A DNA stretch of 8,323 nt from Actinomycetota bacterium. GTDB lineage: Bacteria; Actinomycetota; Actinomycetes; Nanopelagicales; Nanopelagicaceae. This document shows, in pieces, positions 1 through 6,915 of this stretch. The position numbers and the translations under genes were made by a program. A model generated the notes under the pieces. The model ran no database searches. It was not told the DNA's origin and worked only from the letters and a program-made list of their open reading frames with translations. The stretch lies in contig RHAU01000020.1 in assembly GCA_010032125.1 (NCBI GenBank), forward strand, positions 1-8,323, given 5' to 3'. Each line of letters opens with the position of its first letter. Position 1 is the stretch's first letter.

Positions 1-617
1 GGATTATCTGTAGCCACAGTCCCGGTACCAGTTATTACCGCATCCATCTCATGTCGAAGTCGATACACATCTCTGCGCGATTCTTGGGAAGTAATCCATT
101 TTGAACTTCCATCCGATGCTGCAATGTAACCATCAATGGTTGCTGCTACTTTGGCGGTAACAAAGGATCGTTTTCGCAGTATCTTGTGAAGCCATGCTCT
201 GTTTGCTTCTTTTACCTCTTGCGCGCATAAACCACTCTGTATATCTATCCCTTGCGCTTTTAATTTTGCTGCTCCGCCATGTGCAATGTCATGCGGATCA
301 TCGAGTGCGTAAATGACACGAGAAATTCCTGCTCTGATAATTGCATCTGTGCATGGTGGCGTCTTTCCATGATGATTACATGGCTCCAAAGTGACGAGCA
401 GAGTTGCGCCACGCGCGCGATCGCCTGCCGCTTTCAAAGCAACTACTTCTGCATGTTCAGCAACAGAGTTCTCATTTTCACGAGCATGGAAACCTTCAGA
501 AATAAATTCGCCATTGGCGGAGAGAATGACCGCACCAACGATGGGATTCGGGAACGTTATTCCCAGGCCAGAGATAGATATTTGATTTGCGCGACGCATC
601 GCATCGATAAGTTCCAT
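1..617 (-). CDS. ribD: Bifunctional riboflavin biosynthesis protein RibD (deaminase/reductase), 3' end outside window
   Basis: RibD is a cytoplasmic enzyme that deaminates the pyrimidine formed from GTP and then reduces its ribosyl side chain, two early steps toward riboflavin. The visible 205 residues hold the whole deaminase domain and the start of the reductase domain. In the deaminase, TFPNPIVGAV (residues 21-30) is the usual N-terminal signature, HAE (55-57) gives a zinc ligand and the catalytic glutamate, and EPCNHHGKTPPC (78-89) supplies zinc ligands C80 and C89. The reductase begins near residue 151 with FVTAKVAATIDGYIA and continues with SKWITSQESRRD (172-183) and the GTGTVATDN segment at the edge. 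The ATG at 617 is chosen because GGAGGTG lies 3 nt upstream and no homologous sequence precedes it. The family is usually about 350-380 residues, so roughly 45% is missing because the window ends, not because the gene is broken. An FMN riboswitch lies directly upstream, which agrees with the function. Confidence 0.95.
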   Translation of the reverse strand, partial: MELIDAMRRANQISISGLGITFPNPIVGAVILSANGEFISEGFHARENENSVAEHAEVVALKAAGDRARGATLLVTLEPCNHHGKTPPCTDAIIRAGISRVIYALDDPHDIAHGGAAKLKAQGIDIQSGLCAQEVKEANRAWLHKILRKRSFVTAKVAATIDGYIAASDGSSKWITSQESRRDVYRLRHEMDAVITGTGTVATDN

Positions 618-620
618 CTC

Positions 621-649
621 CACCTCCGAACAGAAATAGGTCCGGGGTG
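621..649 (-). promoter_or_regulatory. ribD Shine-Dalgarno sequence with facing sequestor segment
   Basis: GGAGGTG (positions 627 to 621) is the ribD Shine-Dalgarno sequence. Upstream on the same strand, CACCCC (649 to 644) can pair with it: four contiguous pairs (CACC with GGTG), a bulged A, then two more C-G pairs, closing a 16-nt loop. This would hide the ribosome-binding site. The pairing is read from the sequence; that it forms in the cell is inference. Translational sequestration is a known output mode of FMN riboswitches. Confidence 0.55.
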
Positions 650-650
650 C

Positions 651-674
651 GAAAAGAAGCCACAGAAAAGTGGC
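651..674 (-). terminator. Hairpin with short U-rich tail in the ribD leader (weak candidate terminator)
   Basis: On the minus strand GCCAC (674-670) and GTGGC (663-659) form a perfect 5-bp stem with a 6-nt loop, followed by TTCTTTTC. It lies between the FMN aptamer and the ribD start, where a riboswitch terminator would be expected. The stem is short and the tail is interrupted by C residues, so it may be only a structural spacer or a pause site. Confidence 0.3.
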
Positions 675-694
675 ATAGGCGCGCAAACGCCAGA

Positions 695-818
695 TTGCTT
701 CCTCTCATCCGGACTTTAACCGTCGGTCTTGGAGTTTCACCAAGTCCACCGTTAGCTGGATGCAAACGGGTCGCAGACTTTAACTGCCGGTTCGGAATTA
801 CACCGACCCCGGAAACAA
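695..818 (-). promoter_or_regulatory. FMN riboswitch (RFN element) aptamer controlling ribD
   Basis: Read on the minus strand, the region carries the conserved RFN blocks in order: GGGGTCGGTGTAATTCCGAA, then ACCGGCAGTTAAAGTCTGCG, a variable arm, GGTGAAACTCCAAGACCGAC, then GGTTAAAGTCCGGATGAGAG. The closing stem P1 is visible: TTGTTTCC (818-811) pairs with GGAAGCAA (702-695), seven Watson-Crick pairs and one G-U. FMN binding to this fold is known to turn off riboflavin genes. The aptamer ends 77 nt before the ribD ATG, leaving room for an expression platform. It starts only 22 bp after the stop codon of the upstream peptidase gene, so its promoter must lie in that gene or further upstream. Confidence 0.95.
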
Positions 819-840
819 CGAGCGAAAGTCTACTTGGAGA

Positions 841-2484
841 TTACTGTCCGCTCCAAGCGGCCATTTCGCGCTTAAACGGATCCAGTCCCATCGGCCCTAA
901 CGTGAGGGCATAGGCATGGAACTTCTTGAGATTAAAGGCTGAACCCAATCTTCTCTTAGCATCTTCTCGACACTCCATAAAGAATCTTTCGCCAACTTTG
1001 TAGCAAATTGCTTGGCCGGGCCAACCGAGATATCGATCGACTTCGCTGCGCGCAGAAATTTCATCAAGCAGCGCTCTCTCATGAAGAAGTTTAAATGCAG
1101 ATTCTGCATTCCACACTGCACCTTCGAAATCCGTGTAGCCGCAGTGCATGCCGATATCAACGACGATACGTGCAGCGCGAAGTGCTTGTGCTGAGAGATA
1201 ACCCATTTCAAATCCTGGATCTTCAAAAGCTCCCAGTTCATCCATCAATCGCTCTGAATAAAGTGCCCAACCTTCGCCATATCCGGAAACCCAGACCCTA
1301 TTCCGCTGAAAACGATTGAGTCTTTCGGTATTGATTTTTGTTGTCGCAACTTGAAGATGGTGACCTGGAACTGCTTCGTGATACCACGTCGAAACTATGT
1401 GCCACCAACCAAATTTCTTTCTTCCCATCGTCGGAAACCAGGTAGTTCCAGGACGAGATAAGTCCTCGCTTGGACCCATGTAGTACGCAGCCGAAGCACT
1501 TCCTTCTGGAGCTAAACGAGCTTCGCAGGTGCGAATCCGCGGATCGATGTCAAATTCTTTTCCATCAAGCCGTTCGACAGCGTCTTCAATGAACTTCTTT
1601 AACCGCTTAAGTAATTCTTCTTCTCCCTCAACAACGTATCTAGGATCGTTCTCAAGCCGGTCCGCAACTTCCCTCAGAGTCTTTGCTTCAGGATAAAGTT
1701 TTTTTGCAGCAACCCACATACGGTCATTGATGCGATCTAGCTCTGAGATTCCCCATTCGTATGTCTCGCGAATATCTAAATCCGCTCCAGTGAAATGTCT
1801 GGCCCATAACCGGTACCGATCTATTCCAACGCCATCTGTCGGAACTGATTTTGGGGCGTACTCTTCTTTAAGCCATTGAGCGAATTTTGCGCAGGCACTT
1901 TGAGCCCTTGTTGCCGCATCCGTCAGCTCTGTATTGGTCCCTTCAGGGTCAAACTTCTTTGCGACAGCAAGAAATGCACCTTTGGAGAATGTTTCGAGTT
2001 GTCCGGCTGTTGCAAGAACTTGGCGTTTGGAATTTGTCTTGCCAAGACCGGCTACAAACTCCAGCGAACTTCGCCAGCCATCCAGAGCCGTAGGTATCGC
2101 AGCAAGTCGTTTGGTGACGTTGGAGATGGTGTCCGGTCCCTGTTTCATCATCTCAAAGACTTGTCTAATCGAAGTTACGGGTGATGAAATCAGATTAAAA
2201 AGAATTCGAGCTTCATGACTTTCGCTCAATCGCAATTCTGAACTCAGTCGCTCGGTCGCAACTTCTTTCGCAATTCGATCAAGATCATCTATTGGTTCGG
2301 TATTCGCTAATTTATTCAATGTTTCCCGAGTCAGATCTTCCCGTTTCTTATGCCCAGACATCGATAAATCATCAAGTTGATCGTCGAAACCCGGTACACC
2401 CAGAAGTGTCGCACCAATCGGCGAGAGCTTGATGCTCTCCTCCATAAATCCATCGAGAATCTTTGAGATCGCTGTTTCGCGCAT
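841..2484 (-). CDS. DUF885 family putative zinc metallopeptidase
   Basis: This 547-residue protein matches the DUF885 family, proteins of about 550-600 residues thought to be metallopeptidases but with little defined substrate data. The hallmark is HEAVPGHH (residues 369-376) in a WYHEAVPGHHLQ context, the family's variant of a zinc-binding HE motif. It is followed about 30 residues later by GYGEGWALYSE (401-411), whose E404 is the likely further metal ligand. The rest is mainly helical, and no signal peptide is seen at the N-terminus (MRETAISKILDGF), so it is probably cytoplasmic. The ATG at 2484 begins the conserved-looking helical domain. Upstream only a weak GAG-type ribosome-binding sequence is seen, which fits coupling to argG, whose stop codon is 21 bp upstream. 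The family assignment is strong; peptidase activity and any link to arginine metabolism are inference. Confidence 0.88.
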   Translation of the reverse strand: MRETAISKILDGFMEESIKLSPIGATLLGVPGFDDQLDDLSMSGHKKREDLTRETLNKLANTEPIDDLDRIAKEVATERLSSELRLSESHEARILFNLISSPVTSIRQVFEMMKQGPDTISNVTKRLAAIPTALDGWRSSLEFVAGLGKTNSKRQVLATAGQLETFSKGAFLAVAKKFDPEGTNTELTDAATRAQSACAKFAQWLKEEYAPKSVPTDGVGIDRYRLWARHFTGADLDIRETYEWGISELDRINDRMWVAAKKLYPEAKTLREVADRLENDPRYVVEGEEELLKRLKKFIEDAVERLDGKEFDIDPRIRTCEARLAPEGSASAAYYMGPSEDLSRPGTTWFPTMGRKKFGWWHIVSTWYHEAVPGHHLQVATTKINTERLNRFQRNRVWVSGYGEGWALYSERLMDELGAFEDPGFEMGYLSAQALRAARIVVDIGMHCGYTDFEGAVWNAESAFKLLHERALLDEISARSEVDRYLGWPGQAICYKVGERFFMECREDAKRRLGSAFNLKKFHAYALTLGPMGLDPFKREMAAWSGQ

Positions 2485-2505
2485 CGCTCTACTCGTTTCT
2501 GTTAT

Positions 2506-3843
2506 TTATTGTTTCTCTTCGTTTGGATCTGCCAATTCAAATTTTCCTTTGCCAATCTGTCCTTGCGCGCGGTAACTCTCTAGCTTCTTTCGGGTATCTG
2601 AAATATCCAGATTTCTCATCGTTAATTGGCCAATACGATCAGAGGGACCAAACGCTGCGCTATCAGTGCGCTCCATCGAAAGTTTCTCAGGATGATAGGA
2701 AAAACCTTCACCTCGTGTATCGATGATTGAGTAATCATCACCCCGGCGAAGTCGAAGTGTCACGCTTCCGTTAACTACCGAAGCGACCCAACGTGTCAGA
2801 GACTCACGGAGCATCAATGATTGAGGATCAAACCAGCGACCTTCATAAAGCAGCCGCCCTAGTCGATGTCCCTCGAGTGCGTAATTTGCCAGAGTGTCCT
2901 CATTATGAATTGCCGTAAGCAAGCGCTCGTAAGCAATAAACAACAAAGCCATTCCCGGCGCCTCATAAATTCCCCGACTCTTGGCCTCGATTATTCGATT
3001 CTCAATCTGGTCTGACATACCAAGTCCATGCCGTCCAGCGATTGCGTTTACTTCGCGCATGAGAGCAACGTGATCCTTGAAATCTTTTCCGTTGACAGCC
3101 ACAGGGCGACCGGATGAGAAAGTGATGGTTACGTCTTCGCTCTTCACCGCGACGTCAGGATCCCAGAATCTAACTCCCATAATCGGTGCAACTATTTCAA
3201 TCGAAGATTGGAGGCTTTCTAAATCTTTTGCTTCATGTGTTGCACCCAAAATATTTGCGTCGGTGGAATAGGCCTTTTCCGCGCTATCTCGATAAGGCAG
3301 ATTTCGGGACTTGAGCCACGCAGACATTTCTTTACGTCCACCTAACTCTGAAACAAAATCCTTATCTAGCCAAGGTTTATAAATCTTTAATTGTGGATTT
3401 GCCAGTAGGCCATATCGGTAGAAACGTTCAATGTCATTGCCCTTATAAGTGGAGCCGTCGCCCCAGATTCCGACCCCGTCATCCATCATGGAACGAACCA
3501 ACAAAGTTCCGGTGACGGCTCTACCCAACGGCGTTGTATTGAAATAAACCTTCCCGCCGGTTCGAATATGAAACGCTCCACAGGCAAGTGCAGCAAGACC
3601 TTCATCGACCAGTGCGCTCTTGCAATCAACGAGACGTGCAATCTCTGCTCCGTAACTCAATGCACGTTGTGGAATCCCATCAATATCATTTTCATCGTAT
3701 TGCCCAAGATCGGCGGTATATGCGCAGGGAGTTGCGCCCTTTTCTTTCATCCATGCAACGGCGACTGAGGTATCAAGGCCACCCGAGAATGCGATCCCAA
3801 CTTTCTGACCCACAGGAAGTTGCGCGAGGACTGTTGCTGACAT
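2506..3843 (-). CDS. argG: Argininosuccinate synthase, long E. coli-like type
   Basis: ArgG joins citrulline and aspartate using ATP to form argininosuccinate, the penultimate step of arginine synthesis, in the cytoplasm. The 445-residue protein is full length for the long subtype (E. coli ArgG is about 447 residues). The N-terminal PP-loop FSGGLDTS (19-26) binds ATP. GIWGDGSTYKGNDIERFYRYG (125-145) contributes the substrate site, and GRHGLGMSDQIENRIIEAKS (270-289) and IGQLTMRNLDI (404-414) are strongly conserved. Similarity to the E. coli protein is evident along the whole length, whereas many actinobacteria carry a shorter ArgG of about 400 residues next to argH. No argH or other arginine gene lies in this window. 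The ATG at 3843 lies 11 bp after the stop of the methyltransferase gene and has no clear Shine-Dalgarno sequence, so translational coupling is likely. Confidence 0.97.
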   Translation of the reverse strand: MSATVLAQLPVGQKVGIAFSGGLDTSVAVAWMKEKGATPCAYTADLGQYDENDIDGIPQRALSYGAEIARLVDCKSALVDEGLAALACGAFHIRTGGKVYFNTTPLGRAVTGTLLVRSMMDDGVGIWGDGSTYKGNDIERFYRYGLLANPQLKIYKPWLDKDFVSELGGRKEMSAWLKSRNLPYRDSAEKAYSTDANILGATHEAKDLESLQSSIEIVAPIMGVRFWDPDVAVKSEDVTITFSSGRPVAVNGKDFKDHVALMREVNAIAGRHGLGMSDQIENRIIEAKSRGIYEAPGMALLFIAYERLLTAIHNEDTLANYALEGHRLGRLLYEGRWFDPQSLMLRESLTRWVASVVNGSVTLRLRRGDDYSIIDTRGEGFSYHPEKLSMERTDSAAFGPSDRIGQLTMRNLDISDTRKKLESYRAQGQIGKGKFELADPNEEKQ

Positions 3844-3854
3844 AGAGGGAGAGC

Positions 3855-5048
3855 CTAACTGAGAGGGCTTTGCGCTCGCACTTTTCTTAATTCTTCGCTC
3901 AGCTGCTCGAGTAAAAAAGGCTTTATTACAAAATAATCAATCAGATTATCAATGTCGTGAAGCGAATCGAGATCGTACTCATGGCTTTCTTGCGCGCGAC
4001 GTGCCGCTCGAATCAAGAGATTTCTCGGAGTATGTTCGCTGGCAACAAATTCGACAATTTCTGTTTTGAATCCCAGCGCCCTAAGAACCGCTGCACGCAG
4101 GGAATCGGTGACCAAGTCCGCCATTCTTTCCCGGACTAATCCGTTGCGTCCCATAACGTGCAGTGGCGATTTGATCTCCTTCAGTTGTTCATTTACATCA
4201 TGATGGCAACATGGAGCTATGAGTAGAAGTTTTGCATTACTTCGAACTCCCCAAGTAATCGCATCATCGGTAGCGGTATCGCACGCATGGAGTGCAATGA
4301 CAATGTCAGTTTCGCGAGGAGCAAAATCGGAAATTTCAGATTCGATGAACTCCATACTCTCTCCATAGCCAAGCTGATCAGAAAGGGATGTATTTCGTAG
4401 TCGCGACTGTTGCTTCACATCGACACCAACTGTCTTGACCTTGCGACCCTGCTTGATCAAAAAATGATGGACTGCAAAAGTCAAGTAAGCATTGCCGCAT
4501 CCCAAATCGACGATGTTAATTTCCTTTGATTCTGGAATGGAAGAAGCGATAATTCTTAGGAAATTATCGATCTGGATAAATTTGTCAGAGCGTGAGGGTT
4601 TGAGTTTTCCATCCTTATCAGCCAAACCTAATGCGAAGAAAATCGGATCATCTGCGCGCAACAATCTCTCCTTATTGCGATCATGTTCGCGAGATTGCTT
4701 GCTGGCGTCAACTTTAGAGCGATGTATGAAAGCATCACCGCTCTTGCTTATTCGGATTTCGGTCCGTTTATTTACTTGTTCAATCAGGATATTTGCGTAA
4801 CCCATTTTTACGATCCCAGAAATGTCTATTTCGGATGGCGAGAAATTCTTGGTGAGATCCCGACGTCCATCGTGGTAAACAATCTGCAACAAATCTTCAT
4901 CACGAACGGTGACGGGGCGGATATCTATTCGCTTCTCTACAGGGGAAAAGCCTTTTCTTCGCCCCGAAATTATTACGCGATTGAGGAGGCTTGTTTCTTT
5001 CAGCGCCTTCTCAATCTCATCGATAGCGCTGGTAATTGGTTGCGCCAT
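3855..5048 (-). CDS. Class I SAM-dependent methyltransferase (Methyltransf_32-like), substrate unknown
   Basis: The 397-residue protein has a Rossmann-type methyltransferase domain in its middle and C-terminal half. The SAM-binding glycine motif is VDLGCGNAYLT (180-190), and the second-strand acid is at VGVDVK (207-212). Two further blocks, ALHACDTATDDAI (252-264) and APCCHHD (278-284), resemble those of the Methyltransf_32 / METTL25-type group. The first 150 residues form a separate N-terminal region with many charged residues and no clear match that I recognise. No signal peptide or membrane segment is present, so it is presumably cytoplasmic. The ATG at 5048 is supported by GGAGGTG at 5059-5065, 10 nt upstream. 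It is the first gene of the leftward operon that continues into argG. The substrate (RNA, protein or small molecule) cannot be told from the sequence. Confidence 0.85.
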   Translation of the reverse strand: MAQPITSAIDEIEKALKETSLLNRVIISGRRKGFSPVEKRIDIRPVTVRDEDLLQIVYHDGRRDLTKNFSPSEIDISGIVKMGYANILIEQVNKRTEIRISKSGDAFIHRSKVDASKQSREHDRNKERLLRADDPIFFALGLADKDGKLKPSRSDKFIQIDNFLRIIASSIPESKEINIVDLGCGNAYLTFAVHHFLIKQGRKVKTVGVDVKQQSRLRNTSLSDQLGYGESMEFIESEISDFAPRETDIVIALHACDTATDDAITWGVRSNAKLLLIAPCCHHDVNEQLKEIKSPLHVMGRNGLVRERMADLVTDSLRAAVLRALGFKTEIVEFVASEHTPRNLLIRAARRAQESHEYDLDSLHDIDNLIDYFVIKPFLLEQLSEELRKVRAQSPLS

Positions 5049-5058
5049 CTTCCAGTTG

Positions 5059-5065
5059 CACCTCC
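5059..5065 (-). promoter_or_regulatory. Shine-Dalgarno sequence of the methyltransferase gene
   Basis: GGAGGTG on the minus strand is a near-perfect anti-16S match placed 10 nt before the ATG at 5048. It fixes that start and shows that this mRNA has a leader, unlike the divergent gene at 5093. Confidence 0.75.
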
Positions 5066-5080
5066 GTCGCAGCTTTCTAT

Positions 5081-5087
5081 TAGTCTA
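5081..5087. promoter_or_regulatory. Symmetric -10 element (TAGTCTA), candidate bidirectional promoter
   Basis: TAGTCTA fits TAnnnTA, so each strand reads as a TAnnnT -10 box: TAGTCT at 5081-5086 on plus and TAGACT at 5087-5082 on minus. On plus the box ends 6 nt before the GTG at 5093, the spacing expected for a leaderless mRNA. On minus, transcription starting near 5075 would leave room for the GGAGGTG and the ATG at 5048. A weak -35-like TTGCAC lies at 5056-5061 on plus, with a long 19-bp spacer; no convincing -35 box is seen for minus. Actinobacterial promoters often depend mainly on the -10 box. Confidence 0.5.
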
Positions 5088-5092
5088 CGGCC

Positions 5093-5626
5093 GTGCAACG
5101 AACCAAACCCCTGTACTGGCTATTACTTCCGGTTCTGCTCTTCATATCCGCTGCCTCTTTCTGGGCAACAGCACATTACGGTCCTATCGGTAAAGCATCG
5201 AGTGCAACTGCGGACTGTGCAAACCTTCGAATCTTGATTGTTGCTGAAGAAGCCCAAGGTAAGCCTCGCTGGCAGGAATACAGATCACTTGTCACTCAAC
5301 TTGGCACGTTGCCCGAGAATTCTGCAGCGAGAGCTCCTCTTGTCGAACAGATTGCAGGTGCGCTCATCGATGTTCTTGGTCACGATTTAACGATTTATAA
5401 GGAGATGAATACTTACCCATCCTGTGTATTGATGGATAAGCGAAAAGATCTTCCGACGATGATTACAGAGACTGAATCTGCAATTAACTTTCTCAATGGC
5501 AGCAAAGATATTGATGGCAATTTCTTTGATCCCAAATTAGGGACATGGAATAGTAGTTATTACGCTGAGTATTTGAGTGCAATTGATTTCCTCAAAGAAA
5601 GCAGCTCTTCTTCTGCTTCAAAGTAA
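5093..5626 (+). CDS. Secreted or membrane-anchored protein of unknown function
   Basis: I do not recognise this 177-residue protein. It starts with a GTG, and the N-terminus has the build of a signal peptide or anchor: R3 and K5, then a hydrophobic run from about 7 to 25, with an AxA-type site at 25-27 (ATA followed by HYG). The remainder is hydrophilic and probably extracytoplasmic, predicted mainly helical. It has two cysteines (C42 and C111) that could form one disulfide, and ends in a serine-rich tail (residues 170-176). There is no lipobox at the end of the hydrophobic run. The start is supported by a TAGTCT -10 box 6 nt upstream; no Shine-Dalgarno sequence precedes it. The gene lies 37 bp before the transporter gene on the same strand, so the two may be co-transcribed. 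Whether the protein binds the transporter's substrate is speculation. Confidence 0.8.
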   Translation: MQRTKPLYWLLLPVLLFISAASFWATAHYGPIGKASSATADCANLRILIVAEEAQGKPRWQEYRSLVTQLGTLPENSAARAPLVEQIAGALIDVLGHDLTIYKEMNTYPSCVLMDKRKDLPTMITETESAINFLNGSKDIDGNFFDPKLGTWNSSYYAEYLSAIDFLKESSSSSASK

Positions 5627-5663
5627 AGGACATTTCACTTTCAGGGGATAACCTTTACTTCTG

Positions 5664-6908
5664 ATGACCTATCTCCAAGAATGGCGGAATCTTTTCTCCT
5701 TTTGGAGAAATGATCTCGTCGCAGGTATCACTGTAGGAATAGTTGCTCTTCCACTAGCGCTTGGTTTTGCCATCACGACAGGTGCTCCAGCAAGCGCGGG
5801 GCTTGCCACCGCAATCATCGCCGGATTTATCGCCGCGCTCTTTGGCGGCTCGAATTATCAAGTCAGCGGACCGACTGGCGCAATGACTGTCGTTCTCGTG
5901 CCAATCGTTGCCAAATACGGAGTTCAATCTCTCGTATGGCTTGGCATTGCGGCTGGACTGCTCATTATTTCCTTTGCTCTTATCGGATTGGGCCGTTTTA
6001 TTGAAAAAGTACCGTGGTCAGTTATGGAAGGTTTCACCCTCGGCATCGCAGTCATCATCGCGCTTCAACAGATTCCTCTCGTTTTTGGCGTCACGAAAGC
6101 TGAAGGGACCCACACGATATCCGTTGCTTTTGAAACACTCTCTCGAGCACTGACTGAGAAAATACATATTGCATCTATTTCAATTGCGTTTGCTACCTTA
6201 ACTATTAAACGTCTGTGGCCAAGAATCAAGAAAGCCGCTGGTATACGAATCCATCTGCCGGCGAGCATTGTCGCGATTACTCTCGTAACAACAGTTACTC
6301 ATTTCTTATCACTTGATATAGACCGCATTGGTGAATTACCTCGACAACTCTCTTTCACCGATAACTTCTCCATCGGGGATATCTCCCCCTTCTCATTTGC
6401 CTACGCTGCAATCGCAATTGCACTTCTTGGCGCAATTGAATCTTTACTTTCTGCGCGAGTGGCGGATGGAATGGCTCACAAGGAGATTGATCATGAACAA
6501 AGAGCACATGATCCGAAGAAGGAATTGATGGGACAGGGTCTAGCAACTATCGCATCAGCATGCGTTGGTGGACTTCCGGCAACTGGGGCTATCGCACGTA
6601 CCAGTGTCAACGTTCATTCCGGTGCACGTACCCGGCTTGCAGCAATCGTCCACGCGCTCTTTTTGCTTGCAGTCGTGCTATTTCTCGCACCGATCGTTTC
6701 ACTCATTCCCACTGCAGCACTTGCGGGAGTTTTGATTGGAACTTCACTTCGTATTGCAAATCCACAGAGCGTAAAAGAAGCATTACAGTCCACATACAAG
6801 TTCCGCATCGTCTATGTAGTGACGGCGTTAGCAGTCGTTTTTATCGATCTCATGTGGGGTGTAGCGATTGGCATACTTCTCGAAAAAATCTTAAATAAGG
6901 CTCGTTAA
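5664..6908 (+). CDS. SulP/SLC26 family anion transporter lacking the STAS domain
   Basis: The 414-residue membrane protein moves anions such as sulfate or bicarbonate if it behaves like its family. Family signatures are clear: LVAGITVGIVALPLALGFAI (18-37), GGSNYQVSGPTGAM (61-74), LLGAIESLLSARVADGM (254-270) and GGLPATGAIARTSVN (302-316). About a dozen hydrophobic segments cover the protein. The final one (380-409) is the usual last membrane helix, and the protein stops 5 residues later. Typical SulP proteins continue with a cytoplasmic STAS domain of about 100-150 residues, absent here without a remnant. The ATG at 5664 has no normally spaced Shine-Dalgarno sequence; an in-frame stop at 5649 bars a much longer N-terminus. 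The weak box TAACCT (5649-5654) could give a nearly leaderless transcript. The gene converges with the next one across 7 bp, and no terminator hairpin is visible. The exact substrate cannot be assigned. Confidence 0.93.
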   Translation: MTYLQEWRNLFSFWRNDLVAGITVGIVALPLALGFAITTGAPASAGLATAIIAGFIAALFGGSNYQVSGPTGAMTVVLVPIVAKYGVQSLVWLGIAAGLLIISFALIGLGRFIEKVPWSVMEGFTLGIAVIIALQQIPLVFGVTKAEGTHTISVAFETLSRALTEKIHIASISIAFATLTIKRLWPRIKKAAGIRIHLPASIVAITLVTTVTHFLSLDIDRIGELPRQLSFTDNFSIGDISPFSFAYAAIAIALLGAIESLLSARVADGMAHKEIDHEQRAHDPKKELMGQGLATIASACVGGLPATGAIARTSVNVHSGARTRLAAIVHALFLLAVVLFLAPIVSLIPTAALAGVLIGTSLRIANPQSVKEALQSTYKFRIVYVVTALAVVFIDLMWGVAIGILLEKILNKAR

Positions 6909-6915
6909 GTCGGAT

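Noticed and set aside
279..719. Plus-strand open frame of 146 codons
   Set aside because: It lies antisense to ribD and its leader. The minus frame carries the full deaminase motif set, and the plus translation is rich in Cys, Arg and Ser without family features.
647..913. Plus-strand open frame across the ribD leader
   Set aside because: It runs antisense through the FMN aptamer, whose conserved blocks explain the sequence.
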